44,517 bases of DNA from Bacteroidales bacterium (GTDB taxonomy: Bacteria; Bacteroidota; Bacteroidia; Bacteroidales; VadinHA17), in contig JALONV010000012.1 in NCBI GenBank assembly GCA_025454755.1, forward strand, positions 1-44,517, in the 5' to 3' direction. Shown here piece after piece: positions 31,393 through 39,713 of the stretch. A program made the translations under genes and the position numbers. Position 1 is the stretch's first letter, and each line of letters begins with the position of its first letter. The notes beneath the pieces were generated by a model. It worked only from the letters and a program-made list of their open reading frames with translations, ran no database searches and was not told the DNA's origin.

Positions 31393-33149
31393 GCAAACTG
31401 CAACTCAGTAAGGCTACGATAAAGCCCGCTGTTTGCAATAAGTTCATTATGAGTGCCCTGCTCTACGATGACTCCGTCGTTTAGAACTATAATGCGGTCG
31501 GCATTGCGGACTGTTGAGAGACGATGTGCAATCACCACCGAAGTGCGTCCGTGCATGAGTTTTTCGAGTGCCTCCTGCACAAGACGTTCAGATTCTGAGT
31601 CGAGTGATGAGGTAGCTTCATCGAGAATCAGTATCCTTGGATCCCTCAGAACTGCACGGGCAATAGCTACTCTCTGCCGTTGTCCTCCGGATAGCTGTAC
31701 ACCGCGTTCACCAACAACTGTATCGAGACCATCCGGAAACGACCTGATGAAGTCCCAGGCATTAGCCTGTACCGCTGCTTCAATTATCTCCGGTTCAGAT
31801 GCATCAGGTTTACCATATCCGATATTCTCCCTGATGGTGCCACCGAAAAGAAAGACATCCTGCATCACAATTGCTGTCTGCGAACGTAGTGCCGTGACAG
31901 GAAACTCCTTACTGTCGCGTCCGTCGAACAGGATCCTGCCGTTCTTTACATCATAAAACTTGAGAAGGAGCGATGCAATAGTCGTCTTGCCTGCGCCGCT
32001 CGGACCGACAAGCGCAATCTCCTGTCCGGAGTTGATATTGAAGCTGACATCCTTAAGCACAACCATATCTTCGCGTGATGGATAGCTGAAATTAACATGA
32101 TCAAATTGTATCTCTCCATGAAGTGTATAAGCAGGTTGAGGGACATAGTTTTCGTCTATTTCTTCCACCGGTTCATCGAAGAGAAGAAGAAGATTCTCTG
32201 CTGCACCAATTGTTTTCTGAAGACGTGTATATACGCTTGCCATACCTGCAACATTACCGGCAATGAAACCAGAATAGATGACGAATGAAAAGAGCTCTCC
32301 GGCTTCCATGAGCCCGTTTGAGATCATAACGGCGCCGCGCCAGATCACAAGGGCCATCGACATGAAAATGCCCATGCCGATAAAACTCATCGATGCCTGG
32401 TATTTCCCTCTCTTTATCCCCATTCTGGCCACCTCCTCAGTTTTCTCCCGGTACCGTTTACTCTCAAAGGTCTCGTTTGTGAAGGCCTTTACATTTTGTA
32501 TACCCTGAAGAGTCTCCTCGACGATTGTATTCGACTCTGCAACAAAGGACTGTGCTTTTTTGGAATAACGCCGGATGGCTCTGCCGGCAAAGAATGCCAG
32601 GAGTGCCATAGCCGGGACTATTGCGAGGGTGAAAAGTGTAAGTTTAAAGGAGGTTACCATCATAAGCGTAATGCCGCCGGTAATCACAAGAAGCTGGGAA
32701 AGGAAGTCAGCAAGGGTGTCTGTTATGGAATCATGGAGAAGTGAAATGTCGGCTGAGATACGGCTGTTAAGCTCTCCCACCCTGCGTTCCGAGAAAAACG
32801 TCATCGGAAGTCTTATGAGGCGGTTATAAAGGCTCTGCCGTATTGAGGCGAGCGTTCTTTCAGTAACATGCACGAAGATCCTTGTACGGAAAAATGCAAA
32901 GAATGCCTGAACGACAAGAATAATAAGTAATAACAATCCTGTCCGTGTTATTTCCCTCAAAGTCAGGCCCTTGTTCCCCATGTCGACCATGTCGCCGAGG
33001 AGCTTGGGGAACATCAGGCTTGCACCTGACGAAATGAGAAGGAACAGAAGACCGATGATGAACTTCCATGCATGGGGCTTCAGGAAGCGGTAAAGCTTGA
33101 GCAGTTCCCTGAGTCCGCTCCCGGGGCTTTTCTTTGATTTTTCAGACAT
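31386..33149 (-). CDS. ABC exporter, fused permease and ATPase (MsbA-like)
   Basis: I start at ATG 33149 (MSEKSKKSPGSGL), 7 nt after the yqeY stop. The frame is open further but would overlap yqeY. The 587 residues hold an N-terminal exporter domain with six membrane helices (about 35-320) and a C-terminal ATPase: Walker A LVGPSGAGKTT, Q loop VMQDVFLF, signature LSGGQRQR, Walker B ILILDEATSSLD and the H loop VIAHRLS. It is the half-transporter type that works as a homodimer and may flip lipid A, glycolipids or drugs. Substrate cannot be decided. The stop codon lies in a purine-rich tract. Confidence 0.93.
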   Translation of the reverse strand: MSEKSKKSPGSGLRELLKLYRFLKPHAWKFIIGLLFLLISSGASLMFPKLLGDMVDMGNKGLTLREITRTGLLLLIILVVQAFFAFFRTRIFVHVTERTLASIRQSLYNRLIRLPMTFFSERRVGELNSRISADISLLHDSITDTLADFLSQLLVITGGITLMMVTSFKLTLFTLAIVPAMALLAFFAGRAIRRYSKKAQSFVAESNTIVEETLQGIQNVKAFTNETFESKRYREKTEEVARMGIKRGKYQASMSFIGMGIFMSMALVIWRGAVMISNGLMEAGELFSFVIYSGFIAGNVAGMASVYTRLQKTIGAAENLLLLFDEPVEEIDENYVPQPAYTLHGEIQFDHVNFSYPSREDMVVLKDVSFNINSGQEIALVGPSGAGKTTIASLLLKFYDVKNGRILFDGRDSKEFPVTALRSQTAIVMQDVFLFGGTIRENIGYGKPDASEPEIIEAAVQANAWDFIRSFPDGLDTVVGERGVQLSGGQRQRVAIARAVLRDPRILILDEATSSLDSESERLVQEALEKLMHGRTSVVIAHRLSTVRNADRIIVLNDGVIVEQGTHNELIANSGLYRSLTELQFAR

Positions 33150-33156
33150 CTGCCTG

Positions 33157-33603
33157 TTATACAAGAAGCTGCTTAACCTTCGCTGAGATCTCCCTGCCAT
33201 CAGCTTTACCGGCAAGTTCTTTAGTAGCAACACCCATCACTTTACCCATGTCTGCCGGTGTTTTGGCTCCTATTCTTGCAATGATATCCCTGAGGACTTT
33301 CTCAAGCTCGGCTTCACTCATTTTTGCCGGGAGATACTTCTCCAAAACATTTGCTTCGGCAATCTCTTTTTCAGCGAGCTCCGGACGGTTATTTTGCTTG
33401 TATATTTCAGCAGATTCTTTCCTCTGTTTCACAAGCTTCTGGATGACTTTAAGTTCTTCGTCGGCAGTCAGCGCTTCCTGTCCTTTTTCTGATTTTGCAA
33501 GGAGAAACGCTGTCTTTGCAGCCCGGATAGCTTCAAGTGCTACTTTTTCGCCTCCTTTCATTGCGGCGATTAAATCAGCTGATATTTTCTCTGTTAATGT
33601 CAT
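33157..33603 (-). CDS. GatB/YqeY domain protein
   Basis: The 148-residue protein matches the YqeY family throughout: MTLTEKISADLIAAMKGGEKVALEAIRAAKTAFL, then KQRKESAEIYKQNNRPELAEKEIAEANVLEKYLP and the C-terminal KMSEAELEKVLRDIIARIGAKTPADMGKVMGVATKELAGKADG. The C-terminal domain resembles the tRNA-binding tail of GatB. A role in tRNA binding or amidotransferase function is assumed but not established. It is the gene upstream of the ABC exporter, with 7 nt between them, and probably shares its transcript. Confidence 0.93.
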   Translation of the reverse strand: MTLTEKISADLIAAMKGGEKVALEAIRAAKTAFLLAKSEKGQEALTADEELKVIQKLVKQRKESAEIYKQNNRPELAEKEIAEANVLEKYLPAKMSEAELEKVLRDIIARIGAKTPADMGKVMGVATKELAGKADGREISAKVKQLLV

Positions 33604-33625
33604 ATTCTTAGTGTTATTGGTTACT

Positions 33626-33653
33626 GGCCACCTTCGCCGAGGCTTCGGTGGCT
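33626..33653 (+). repeat. Hairpin repeat with conserved CTTCGCC-AGGCTTCGG loop (copy B)
   Basis: GGCCA (33626-33630) pairs with TGGCT (33649-33653), including one G-T pair, around a 17-nt loop differing at one base from copy A at 23941-23968. It lies in the gap upstream of yqeY, surrounded by TTGCTGGTT words like those at 43713-43755. Confidence 0.7.
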
Positions 33654-33690
33654 AAAAGTTGCTAGTTGCTGGTTCAGGCAGGTTGCTTCT

Positions 33691-34548
33691 TTATTTTCTT
33701 TCAACAGGTTCAACATGAATGGTAACATTAAGATTCTCGAATGAAGTCATCAGCTGATCCTCAATCTGGTCGCAGTATCGATGAGCATTTCCGACTGATT
33801 CATCCTCTGATATCTCCACGTGAATGTCAATAAACCGGTAATTGCCTGCCTTACGTGTGCGCAGGCTATGATAATTAACTCCCATTTCGTTCAGCTTCTT
33901 CTCGAGCTCGTTGACTTCATCAATAGCCCATGATGAGTCAAGCAAAGGCCAGAAGGCCCGCCTGAGAAGCTCATATGATTCCTTTATTATGAAAAGGGCG
34001 ACCAGAATAGCTACAACAGGATCGAGCCATTTTATGTCAGTAAGAAGGATCAGCACCAGGCCGACAGCAACGCCTGCGGAAGTATAAACATCGGTTTTCA
34101 GGTGAAGCGCATCAGCTTCCAGGGCAACTGATTTAGTCTCACGGGCGACTTGATATAATCTTCTGGATACAAAAATATTGACAATTGCCGAGATTGCCAT
34201 TACCACAGAACCTATCCAGAGTTTTTCAAGTACGATCTCTTCGCCAAGGAGCTTTTTAATGGCCTCGACAATGATCATGGCTGCTGCCGCAAATATCAGT
34301 ATTGCCTCAACCACACCCGAGATATTTTCAACTTTGCCATGTCCGTACGGGTGTTTTGAATCAGGTGGATTGTCCGAGACCTTAACCGAAAAAAAGGCAA
34401 TAATTGCAGCAACCAGATCCATCGAAGAATGTATTGCTTCAGAAATAATACTTACGGATCCGCTGAGAATGCCTACAACAACTTTCATAATTATCAGCAG
34501 AGTGTTTGATATTATGGAAAGGCTTGCCGTTTTTACTTTAACATTCAT
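33691..34548 (-). CDS. Cation diffusion facilitator family transporter
   Basis: The 285-residue protein has six membrane helices and a cytoplasmic C-terminal ferredoxin-like domain (about 205-285). Metal-site motifs are HSSMD (His40, Asp44) in the second helix and HLKTD in the fifth, preceded by the family signature HPYGHGKVE in the loop. It would export a divalent cation such as Zn, Fe or Mn using the proton gradient. The HxxxD/HxxxD pattern does not settle which metal. It stands between yqeY and the DUF362 gene on the same strand. Confidence 0.93.
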   Translation of the reverse strand: MNVKVKTASLSIISNTLLIIMKVVVGILSGSVSIISEAIHSSMDLVAAIIAFFSVKVSDNPPDSKHPYGHGKVENISGVVEAILIFAAAAMIIVEAIKKLLGEEIVLEKLWIGSVVMAISAIVNIFVSRRLYQVARETKSVALEADALHLKTDVYTSAGVAVGLVLILLTDIKWLDPVVAILVALFIIKESYELLRRAFWPLLDSSWAIDEVNELEKKLNEMGVNYHSLRTRKAGNYRFIDIHVEISEDESVGNAHRYCDQIEDQLMTSFENLNVTIHVEPVERK

Positions 34549-34608
34549 CTTTTTCGGGAAAAGGTCTCCAAAGATAAGGAGAAATGCAGGGAAACTAAAA
34601 AATATATA

Positions 34609-35727
34609 TCACACAATCACCATATCGTAGGCAAGATGGCCAAGACCTATTTTTTCGGCATGCTTCAGTCCGGACTGCCAGAATGTGTCAGGATGTGCAA
34701 GCTTGAATTTATCTTTTCCTTTAAGATGGTCATTCTTTTGATCGTCACATATCGTGCTTCCCGGCAATGCAGGAGCCGCCATTACAAGGTCTGCGCTGGC
34801 CTGGTCGAGGGCAACCGGATCAAACGATGCCGCTATACCAATATCGGGAACGATCGGATAATCATTCAGATCCCAGCAGTCGCAGTTTGGCGATACGTTC
34901 ATTATGAAATTTATATGAAATGATGGCTTGTCCAAAACAACAGCATATGCATATTCCGAGATTCTCATGCAGGCCGATTCCGATGACGCCGACCATACCA
35001 CTCTCGATGCATCATACTGGCAAACTGCTACACATTGTCCGCAGCCTACACATTTTTCATAGCTGATATGCGCTATCTTATCCTTTCCAACTTTAATAGC
35101 GTCATGAGCGCAATATTTTTCACATACCCGGCATCCCGTGCAGTTTTTCTCATTAATTTTTGGTGATGACCCGGAATGCAGAAAAAGTTTCCCACCAACA
35201 GATGCGCATCCCATTCCAAGATTCTTAAGCGCGCCCCCGAAACCCGTAAGCTCATGTCCCTTAAAATGATTCAGGGTAATTATCACGTCGGCATCGGCAA
35301 TGGCAGACCCTATTTTTGCGACCTTGCATTGTTCGAGATTGACTTCTATATCACGGAATTCAGTTCCTTTTATACCGTCGGCAATAATTACCGGACAGTC
35401 AGTTGCAAGAGGATTATATCCATTCTCAAAAGCAGCTTCAAGATGTGAAGGAGCATTTGATCTTCTTCCAAAATAGAGTGTATTGCAGTCTGTCAGGAAG
35501 GGAACGGCTCCCTTTGACTTAAGGAACTTAACCATCCTGGCGGCATAATTAGGCCTCAGATATGCCATGTTGCCCGGTTCACCGAAATGGATCTTCAGGG
35601 CTGTCAGCTTTCTGTCGAAATCAATCTTTTCAATTCCTGCTTTTACTGCCAGATGTTCAAGTTTTTTCAGAAGGTTCTGCGGAGGTTTGACTCTCAGATC
35701 GGTAAAATATACCTGTGAAGTTTGCAT
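34609..35727 (-). CDS. DUF362 protein with two 4Fe-4S ferredoxin clusters
   Basis: The 372-residue protein has a DUF362 domain surrounding a ferredoxin insert. NHFKGHELTGFGGALKNLGMG (about 154-174) is the DUF362 signature. The two cluster-binding motifs are CTGCRVCEKYC (about 196-206) and CVGCGQCVAVC (about 226-236). No signal peptide is visible. Related proteins occur widely in anaerobes. Their reaction is unknown, though an electron-transfer function is likely. It is 18 nt downstream of ispH, an enzyme that itself needs reducing equivalents from a ferredoxin-type donor. A functional link is a guess from proximity. Confidence 0.9.
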   Translation of the reverse strand: MQTSQVYFTDLRVKPPQNLLKKLEHLAVKAGIEKIDFDRKLTALKIHFGEPGNMAYLRPNYAARMVKFLKSKGAVPFLTDCNTLYFGRRSNAPSHLEAAFENGYNPLATDCPVIIADGIKGTEFRDIEVNLEQCKVAKIGSAIADADVIITLNHFKGHELTGFGGALKNLGMGCASVGGKLFLHSGSSPKINEKNCTGCRVCEKYCAHDAIKVGKDKIAHISYEKCVGCGQCVAVCQYDASRVVWSASSESACMRISEYAYAVVLDKPSFHINFIMNVSPNCDCWDLNDYPIVPDIGIAASFDPVALDQASADLVMAAPALPGSTICDDQKNDHLKGKDKFKLAHPDTFWQSGLKHAEKIGLGHLAYDMVIV

Positions 35728-35745
35728 GGATTTTCTTTTATTTCA

Positions 35746-36621
35746 TCAGAAATCTCTGATTATATCACGGATCTTTTCTATCAGCCATTTTGGTGTGGAA
35801 GTTGCTCCGCATACTCCAACGGTACTCTTTCCTTCAAACCAGGCTTTATCAATTTCGTTTGTTGATGATACAAAATATGTTGAAGGATTGACACTTTTAC
35901 ATACTGCATAAAGCATCTTCCCGTTGGAGCTCTCCCTGCCGCTGACGAAGATTATAACGTCGTGTTGTTTCGCAAACAGTTTAAGATGAGGTTCCCTGTT
36001 CGATACCTGGCCGCAAATGGTATGGAACACTTTCAGGAGTTTTTCAGGATCAGCGGAACTGCTTTCACGTATCCTTTTACGTATTAAATCTGCAATATCA
36101 TCATAATCATTCACGCTCATTGTGGTTTGTGAAAAAAGGCATACCGGTTTTGTCATATCTATTTTCTTAAGGTCATCCGGTCCGGCTACCAGTATCCCTT
36201 CGCCTCCGGTTTGTCCAAGCAGGCCGACGACCTCTGCATGACCCGGTTTTCCGAAGATAACGATCTGTCCTTTACACTTATGTGAAGAGGTGTTTGCTTC
36301 CCTGATCCTGGACTGAAGCTTCTTAACGATAGGGCAGGTTGCTTCAATGATGGTTATGTTGTTTTCCTCAGCAGTGCGGTATGTTTCAGGAGGTTCCCCA
36401 TGAGCCCTTATCAGCACCTTGCAGTTTTTAAGGTTCCTGAATTCTTCGTGAGAGATGGTTATGAGTCCAAGAGAGATTAGACGTTCCATCTCCATGTCAT
36501 TATGCACTATAGGACCCAGTGAATATACTTTTTCGCCCTTGTATAGGGCCTCTTCGGCTATTTCAACTGCATTTTGAACTCCGAAGCAGAATCCTGATTG
36601 CCCGTCAATCTCAACTACCAT
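35746..36621 (-). CDS. ispH: 4-hydroxy-3-methylbut-2-enyl diphosphate reductase
   Basis: IspH catalyses the last step of the MEP isoprenoid pathway, making IPP and DMAPP with an oxygen-sensitive 4Fe-4S cluster. The 291 residues carry all three cluster cysteines: Cys12 in GFCFGVQNA, the cysteine in EATCPIVKK, and the one in TICGQVSNRE. The substrate-contact segments RAHGEPPE, FGKPGHAEVVG and SSTNEIDK are present. The C-terminal VGVCGATSTPKWLIE matches the family. Its start overlaps the end of cmk by 11 nt. Confidence 0.96.
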   Translation of the reverse strand: MVVEIDGQSGFCFGVQNAVEIAEEALYKGEKVYSLGPIVHNDMEMERLISLGLITISHEEFRNLKNCKVLIRAHGEPPETYRTAEENNITIIEATCPIVKKLQSRIREANTSSHKCKGQIVIFGKPGHAEVVGLLGQTGGEGILVAGPDDLKKIDMTKPVCLFSQTTMSVNDYDDIADLIRKRIRESSSADPEKLLKVFHTICGQVSNREPHLKLFAKQHDVIIFVSGRESSNGKMLYAVCKSVNPSTYFVSSTNEIDKAWFEGKSTVGVCGATSTPKWLIEKIRDIIRDF

Positions 36622-37306
36622 TGATCTTCTTTTCGATGATATTCATCACCCATGTCATCTGTTCTGCCACTGTCATTCTTGTATTGTCAAGGACAAGCGC
36701 ATCATCAGCCCTTCGCAGAGGACTTATGTCCCTGTTCTCGTCGGTAATGTCACGTGCAACAATATTACGCCGTATCTCTTCAAAATCAATCTCAACTCCC
36801 TTGTTTTTCAACTCATCGTATCTTCTCTTTGCACGGATTTCAACAGATGCTGTCATAAAGATCTTAAGTTCTGCATCCGGAAAAACAACGGTTCCGATAT
36901 CCCTGCCATCCATCACTATTCCCTTGAACATGCCTATCTGTCTCTGAAGCTCCATCATCCTGGTGCGGACTTCAGATATCTGGCTTATTCTGCTGACATG
37001 TCTGGAAACTTCAATTCCCCTTATTTCTTTTTCGACATTCTCCGAATTCAGAAATGTCTCATATTCAGCAATATCCGGATTATAAACAAATTCTATATTA
37101 ATATCCTTCAGCTCGTTCACAATACTCTGCAGGTCCAGTTTGTCGTTGTCCACAAGTCCGTGTCTCATGCAGTAAAGTGTAACTGTGCGATACATTGCTC
37201 CACTGTCGATATAGAGGTAGTTAAGTTCTTTGGCTATGGTTTTGGCAAAGGTGCTCTTCCCGCAGGATGAGTAGCCGTCGATGGCAATTATGAGTTTCTT
37301 TTTCAT
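36611..37306 (-). CDS. cmk: Cytidylate kinase
   Basis: This enzyme phosphorylates CMP and dCMP with ATP. The 231-residue protein begins MKKKLIIAIDGYSSCGKSTFAK, with the P-loop at residues 11-19. The NMP-binding segment IDSGAMYRTVTLY and the LID region MDGRDIGTVVFPDAELKIFMTASVEIRAKRRY are intact, as is DNTRMT near the C-terminus. It overlaps ispH and lies downstream of porQ. I recall porQ-cmk-ispH as a conserved order in Porphyromonas and relatives. Confidence 0.96.
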   Translation of the reverse strand: MKKKLIIAIDGYSSCGKSTFAKTIAKELNYLYIDSGAMYRTVTLYCMRHGLVDNDKLDLQSIVNELKDINIEFVYNPDIAEYETFLNSENVEKEIRGIEVSRHVSRISQISEVRTRMMELQRQIGMFKGIVMDGRDIGTVVFPDAELKIFMTASVEIRAKRRYDELKNKGVEIDFEEIRRNIVARDITDENRDISPLRRADDALVLDNTRMTVAEQMTWVMNIIEKKINGS

Positions 37307-37314
37307 AGACTTCT

Positions 37315-37431
37315 AACCCCCCAGCCATAAGCATGTCTGCTTATGGCTGGCCCCCTAAAGGGGGCTTAAAACCCAAATCTGATTCAAGATTTGTACTGGT
37401 TTTAGCCCCCCTATCAGGGGGGTTGGGGGGT
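37315..37431. repeat. CCCCCT/AGGGGG scaffold repeat carrying palindromes (copy 2)
   Basis: AACCCCC is followed by a perfect 13-bp-stem palindrome (37321-37333 with 37338-37350, half-site CCAGCCATAAGCA, loop TGTC). Then come CCCCCTAAAGGGGG (37351-37364), CTTAAAACCC, a second palindrome CAAATCT-GATTCA-AGATTTG, GGTTTTAGCCCCC and GGGGGGTTGGGGGGT. The scaffold is shared with 2009-2135 but the palindromes are unrelated in sequence. It lies between porQ and cmk. Confidence 0.85.
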
Positions 37432-37471
37432 CTGTACAAAGATGGGAATAAGACCTGAAATTTCAAAACTC

Positions 37472-38506
37472 CTATTTCCGGAACCGGTTATAGAGAAGAT
37501 CAGGCCGTACGATCAGCGAAATATGATTCGATGCTCCTGCCAGGTGATAGGTGGCTCGTCCGAATTCGATATTGATAAATGAAGTGTTGATCCCGAATCC
37601 CCAGGAAAAACCTACCCCGGCAGTCCTGGTTTCCAGTTTCAGTTCGCTTCTTCTCTGGTAATTGTATCCTGCGCTTATATAGAAATTCTTGTGCGGAAGT
37701 ATCTCAACTCCGAAAACAGCATGTCTCATCAGGTTCTCCAGGAATTCTGATGACTGGAAATAATCTGTTGCTGTAGCTGTGGTGTCGTTATACTCGTAGG
37801 TTAGATCATATTTTTCAAGATGCCTGAGAGTGAGGGAGAACCTGAATGGAGCATGGGCAAGTTTCCCGGATACTCCGGCCTGTATTTCAAAAGGAAGGTC
37901 CTGCCTCTTTTCGCCTGCATAAGTTGTCAACTCAAGGCCTATATTCTTCAGCACAACTCCGGCAGAAAAAAGTCCCGATCTGCTGTGGTATCCTGCTCCG
38001 ATATCGGCGGCAAAACCGAACGAGGTATATTTTTCAAGATGGGACAGCACAGGTTTAACATTGATTCCGATACTGAAAAGAGTGTCTATAACCCTCGACC
38101 AGATAAGGGACATTGCGTATTCCGAAGCGCTGAAAGATCCTGTAATTATGCCAGATGCATCTGCTTCGGTGAACGAACCATAATTAAGGTATGTAATCCC
38201 GGCAGCGAAATTTCCTATTCCCCGGTATGTCTTTGAATAATGAACCTGGCCATAATTAACTCCGGCAAAGTAATCGACATAGCTCAGTGCGAAACTGTTG
38301 TTCATTGATGAATCCAGCAGGGCAGGATTATGATATGAGAGATTTAAATTGCCGGTATTGAGCGACACATTGGTCCCTCCGAGCGAAGATACAAGTCCGG
38401 AATGTGTAAGGTTCAGGAATTCATAAACATTATCGCCTCCGGTCTGTGCCTGAGATACTGAAACCAGGAGACTTAGTATTAATATATGAATGCTTTTCCT
38501 GCCCAT
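37472..38506 (-). CDS. porQ: Type IX secretion system protein PorQ
   Basis: I start at the second ATG, 38506 (MGRKSIHILILSLLVSVSQAQ, a signal peptide), because a promoter -7 element lies just upstream. The 344-residue precursor is an outer-membrane beta-barrel-type protein. Repeated GxN and amphipathic strands such as HSGLVSSLGGTNVSLNTGNLNLSYHNPALLDSSMNNSFALSYVDYFAGVNYGQVHYSKTY match PorQ, a component of T9SS cargo processing and attachment in Bacteroidota. It supports a T9SS-encoding genome. Downstream are cmk and ispH, after a repeat element. Confidence 0.9.
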   Translation of the reverse strand: MGRKSIHILILSLLVSVSQAQTGGDNVYEFLNLTHSGLVSSLGGTNVSLNTGNLNLSYHNPALLDSSMNNSFALSYVDYFAGVNYGQVHYSKTYRGIGNFAAGITYLNYGSFTEADASGIITGSFSASEYAMSLIWSRVIDTLFSIGINVKPVLSHLEKYTSFGFAADIGAGYHSRSGLFSAGVVLKNIGLELTTYAGEKRQDLPFEIQAGVSGKLAHAPFRFSLTLRHLEKYDLTYEYNDTTATATDYFQSSEFLENLMRHAVFGVEILPHKNFYISAGYNYQRRSELKLETRTAGVGFSWGFGINTSFINIEFGRATYHLAGASNHISLIVRPDLLYNRFRK

Positions 38507-38521
38507 AATAACAATGGTAGT

Positions 38522-38529
38522 CAAATATA
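38522..38529 (-). promoter_or_regulatory. Promoter -7 element for porQ
   Basis: On the minus strand TATATTTG matches TAnnTTTG, 15 nt before the ATG at 38506. It lies inside the longer possible frame starting at 38533, arguing against that start. No clear -33 element is visible. Confidence 0.45.
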
Positions 38530-38571
38530 ACACGATTTATTTAAACGGTCCATCACCGTAAATTAGTATTA

Positions 38572-39495
38572 TCAGGCTGTCTTGCCTGTGAGTGTCAGGG
38601 CCTCGTCAGTCTTTTCCCTGTGTCCGTTTATCTGTGACATGAAGAGTCCGGCGATCACAATGGCCATCCCCAGGAGATTCTGAAGAGAGAGCTTTTCATC
38701 AAGCAGGATGAAAGAGAATAGGGCAGTGAATATAGGGATGCAGTTTGAAAAAATGTTTGCCTTCGTGATCCCCATATTTTTTACTGAGAAGGCAAAAAGA
38801 ATGAATGCCCCGCAGGAAGCAAACAGAGCCAGCTCGACTATTGGAATGAAATGTCTTATATCGAAAGGAGTTGTGCTGAGAGGCTCGACTTCGAAGATGA
38901 GAAAGAGCGGCAGAAAGAGAATTACGCCAATGACATTCTGGACATTCACAATGAATACCGGCCCGTATGAACCGACCAGACGGCTGAGGGTGAGATTGTA
39001 ACCTACGGCTGAAAATACCGCAAGGATCATCAGCATAAGGCCTTTAACATTAAATGAGAGAGATCCATCCCTGTTTATTATGAAGACAAGAACTCCCACG
39101 AACGACAGGATTATTCCTGCATAATTTATGAGCTTCAGCCTCTCTTTGAAAATGATCCATGCCCCCAGTGTTGCAATTACAGGAATGGTTGATATAAGAA
39201 CCGATCCGACAGTGGCTGATACGTATGTGAGGCCAAAGCTCTCGCCAAGGAAATAAAAAAAAGGCTCCAGCACGGCCAGAAGGACAAAGAGCTTTATGTC
39301 TTTCTTCTTAATCTTCACAAAATTCTTTGTAACAGAGAGATAGGCAGAAAGTAATGCTGCTGATATTACGAGCCTGATAAAAACGATTGTTATCGGACGG
39401 TAGACCTCATTGGCCATCTTGAACCAGATGAAAGATACTGACCAGAATATCATTGCCAGGATCACTGCACCGTATGTACCGAGGACTTTTTTCAA
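38572..39495 (-). CDS. DMT-family (EamA) transporter
   Basis: The 307-residue protein has ten predicted membrane helices in two EamA halves: VILAMIFWSVSFIWFKMAN opens the first, and LMILAVFSAVGYNLTLSRLVG opens the second. Conserved features are the SATVGSVLISTIPVIATLGAWIIFKE block of the first half and FSNCIPIFTALFSFILLDEKLS of the second. Such carriers export amino acids, nucleotides or other metabolites. The substrate cannot be predicted. It diverges from the etf operon and probably has its promoter in the 218-nt intergenic region. Confidence 0.92.
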   Translation of the reverse strand: MKKVLGTYGAVILAMIFWSVSFIWFKMANEVYRPITIVFIRLVISAALLSAYLSVTKNFVKIKKKDIKLFVLLAVLEPFFYFLGESFGLTYVSATVGSVLISTIPVIATLGAWIIFKERLKLINYAGIILSFVGVLVFIINRDGSLSFNVKGLMLMILAVFSAVGYNLTLSRLVGSYGPVFIVNVQNVIGVILFLPLFLIFEVEPLSTTPFDIRHFIPIVELALFASCGAFILFAFSVKNMGITKANIFSNCIPIFTALFSFILLDEKLSLQNLLGMAIVIAGLFMSQINGHREKTDEALTLTGKTA

Positions 39496-39640
39496 GCGGC
39501 TAATTAATTAAGGCGCGAATTTAGGATTTATTTCGACTAATAATAGCGATGAAGTTGAAGTATTTTCATAAACATCAGGTATACAATAGTATAACCTTAT
39601 TAATTCTTTCGAACACTATTGAAAAATGACAGAATTTACA

Positions 39641-39671
39641 TTTGATGATGAATCATAAATTATTATATTTG
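39641..39671 (+). promoter_or_regulatory. Consensus promoter for the etf operon
   Basis: TTTG (39641-39644), exactly 19 nt, then TATATTTG (39664-39671) is a perfect match to the Bacteroidota promoter. The etfB ATG lies 43 nt further on. Confidence 0.72.
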
Positions 39672-39713
39672 CCGCCTCTGGGAAAGAAAAATATAACTCT
39701 AAAACAGATTTGA

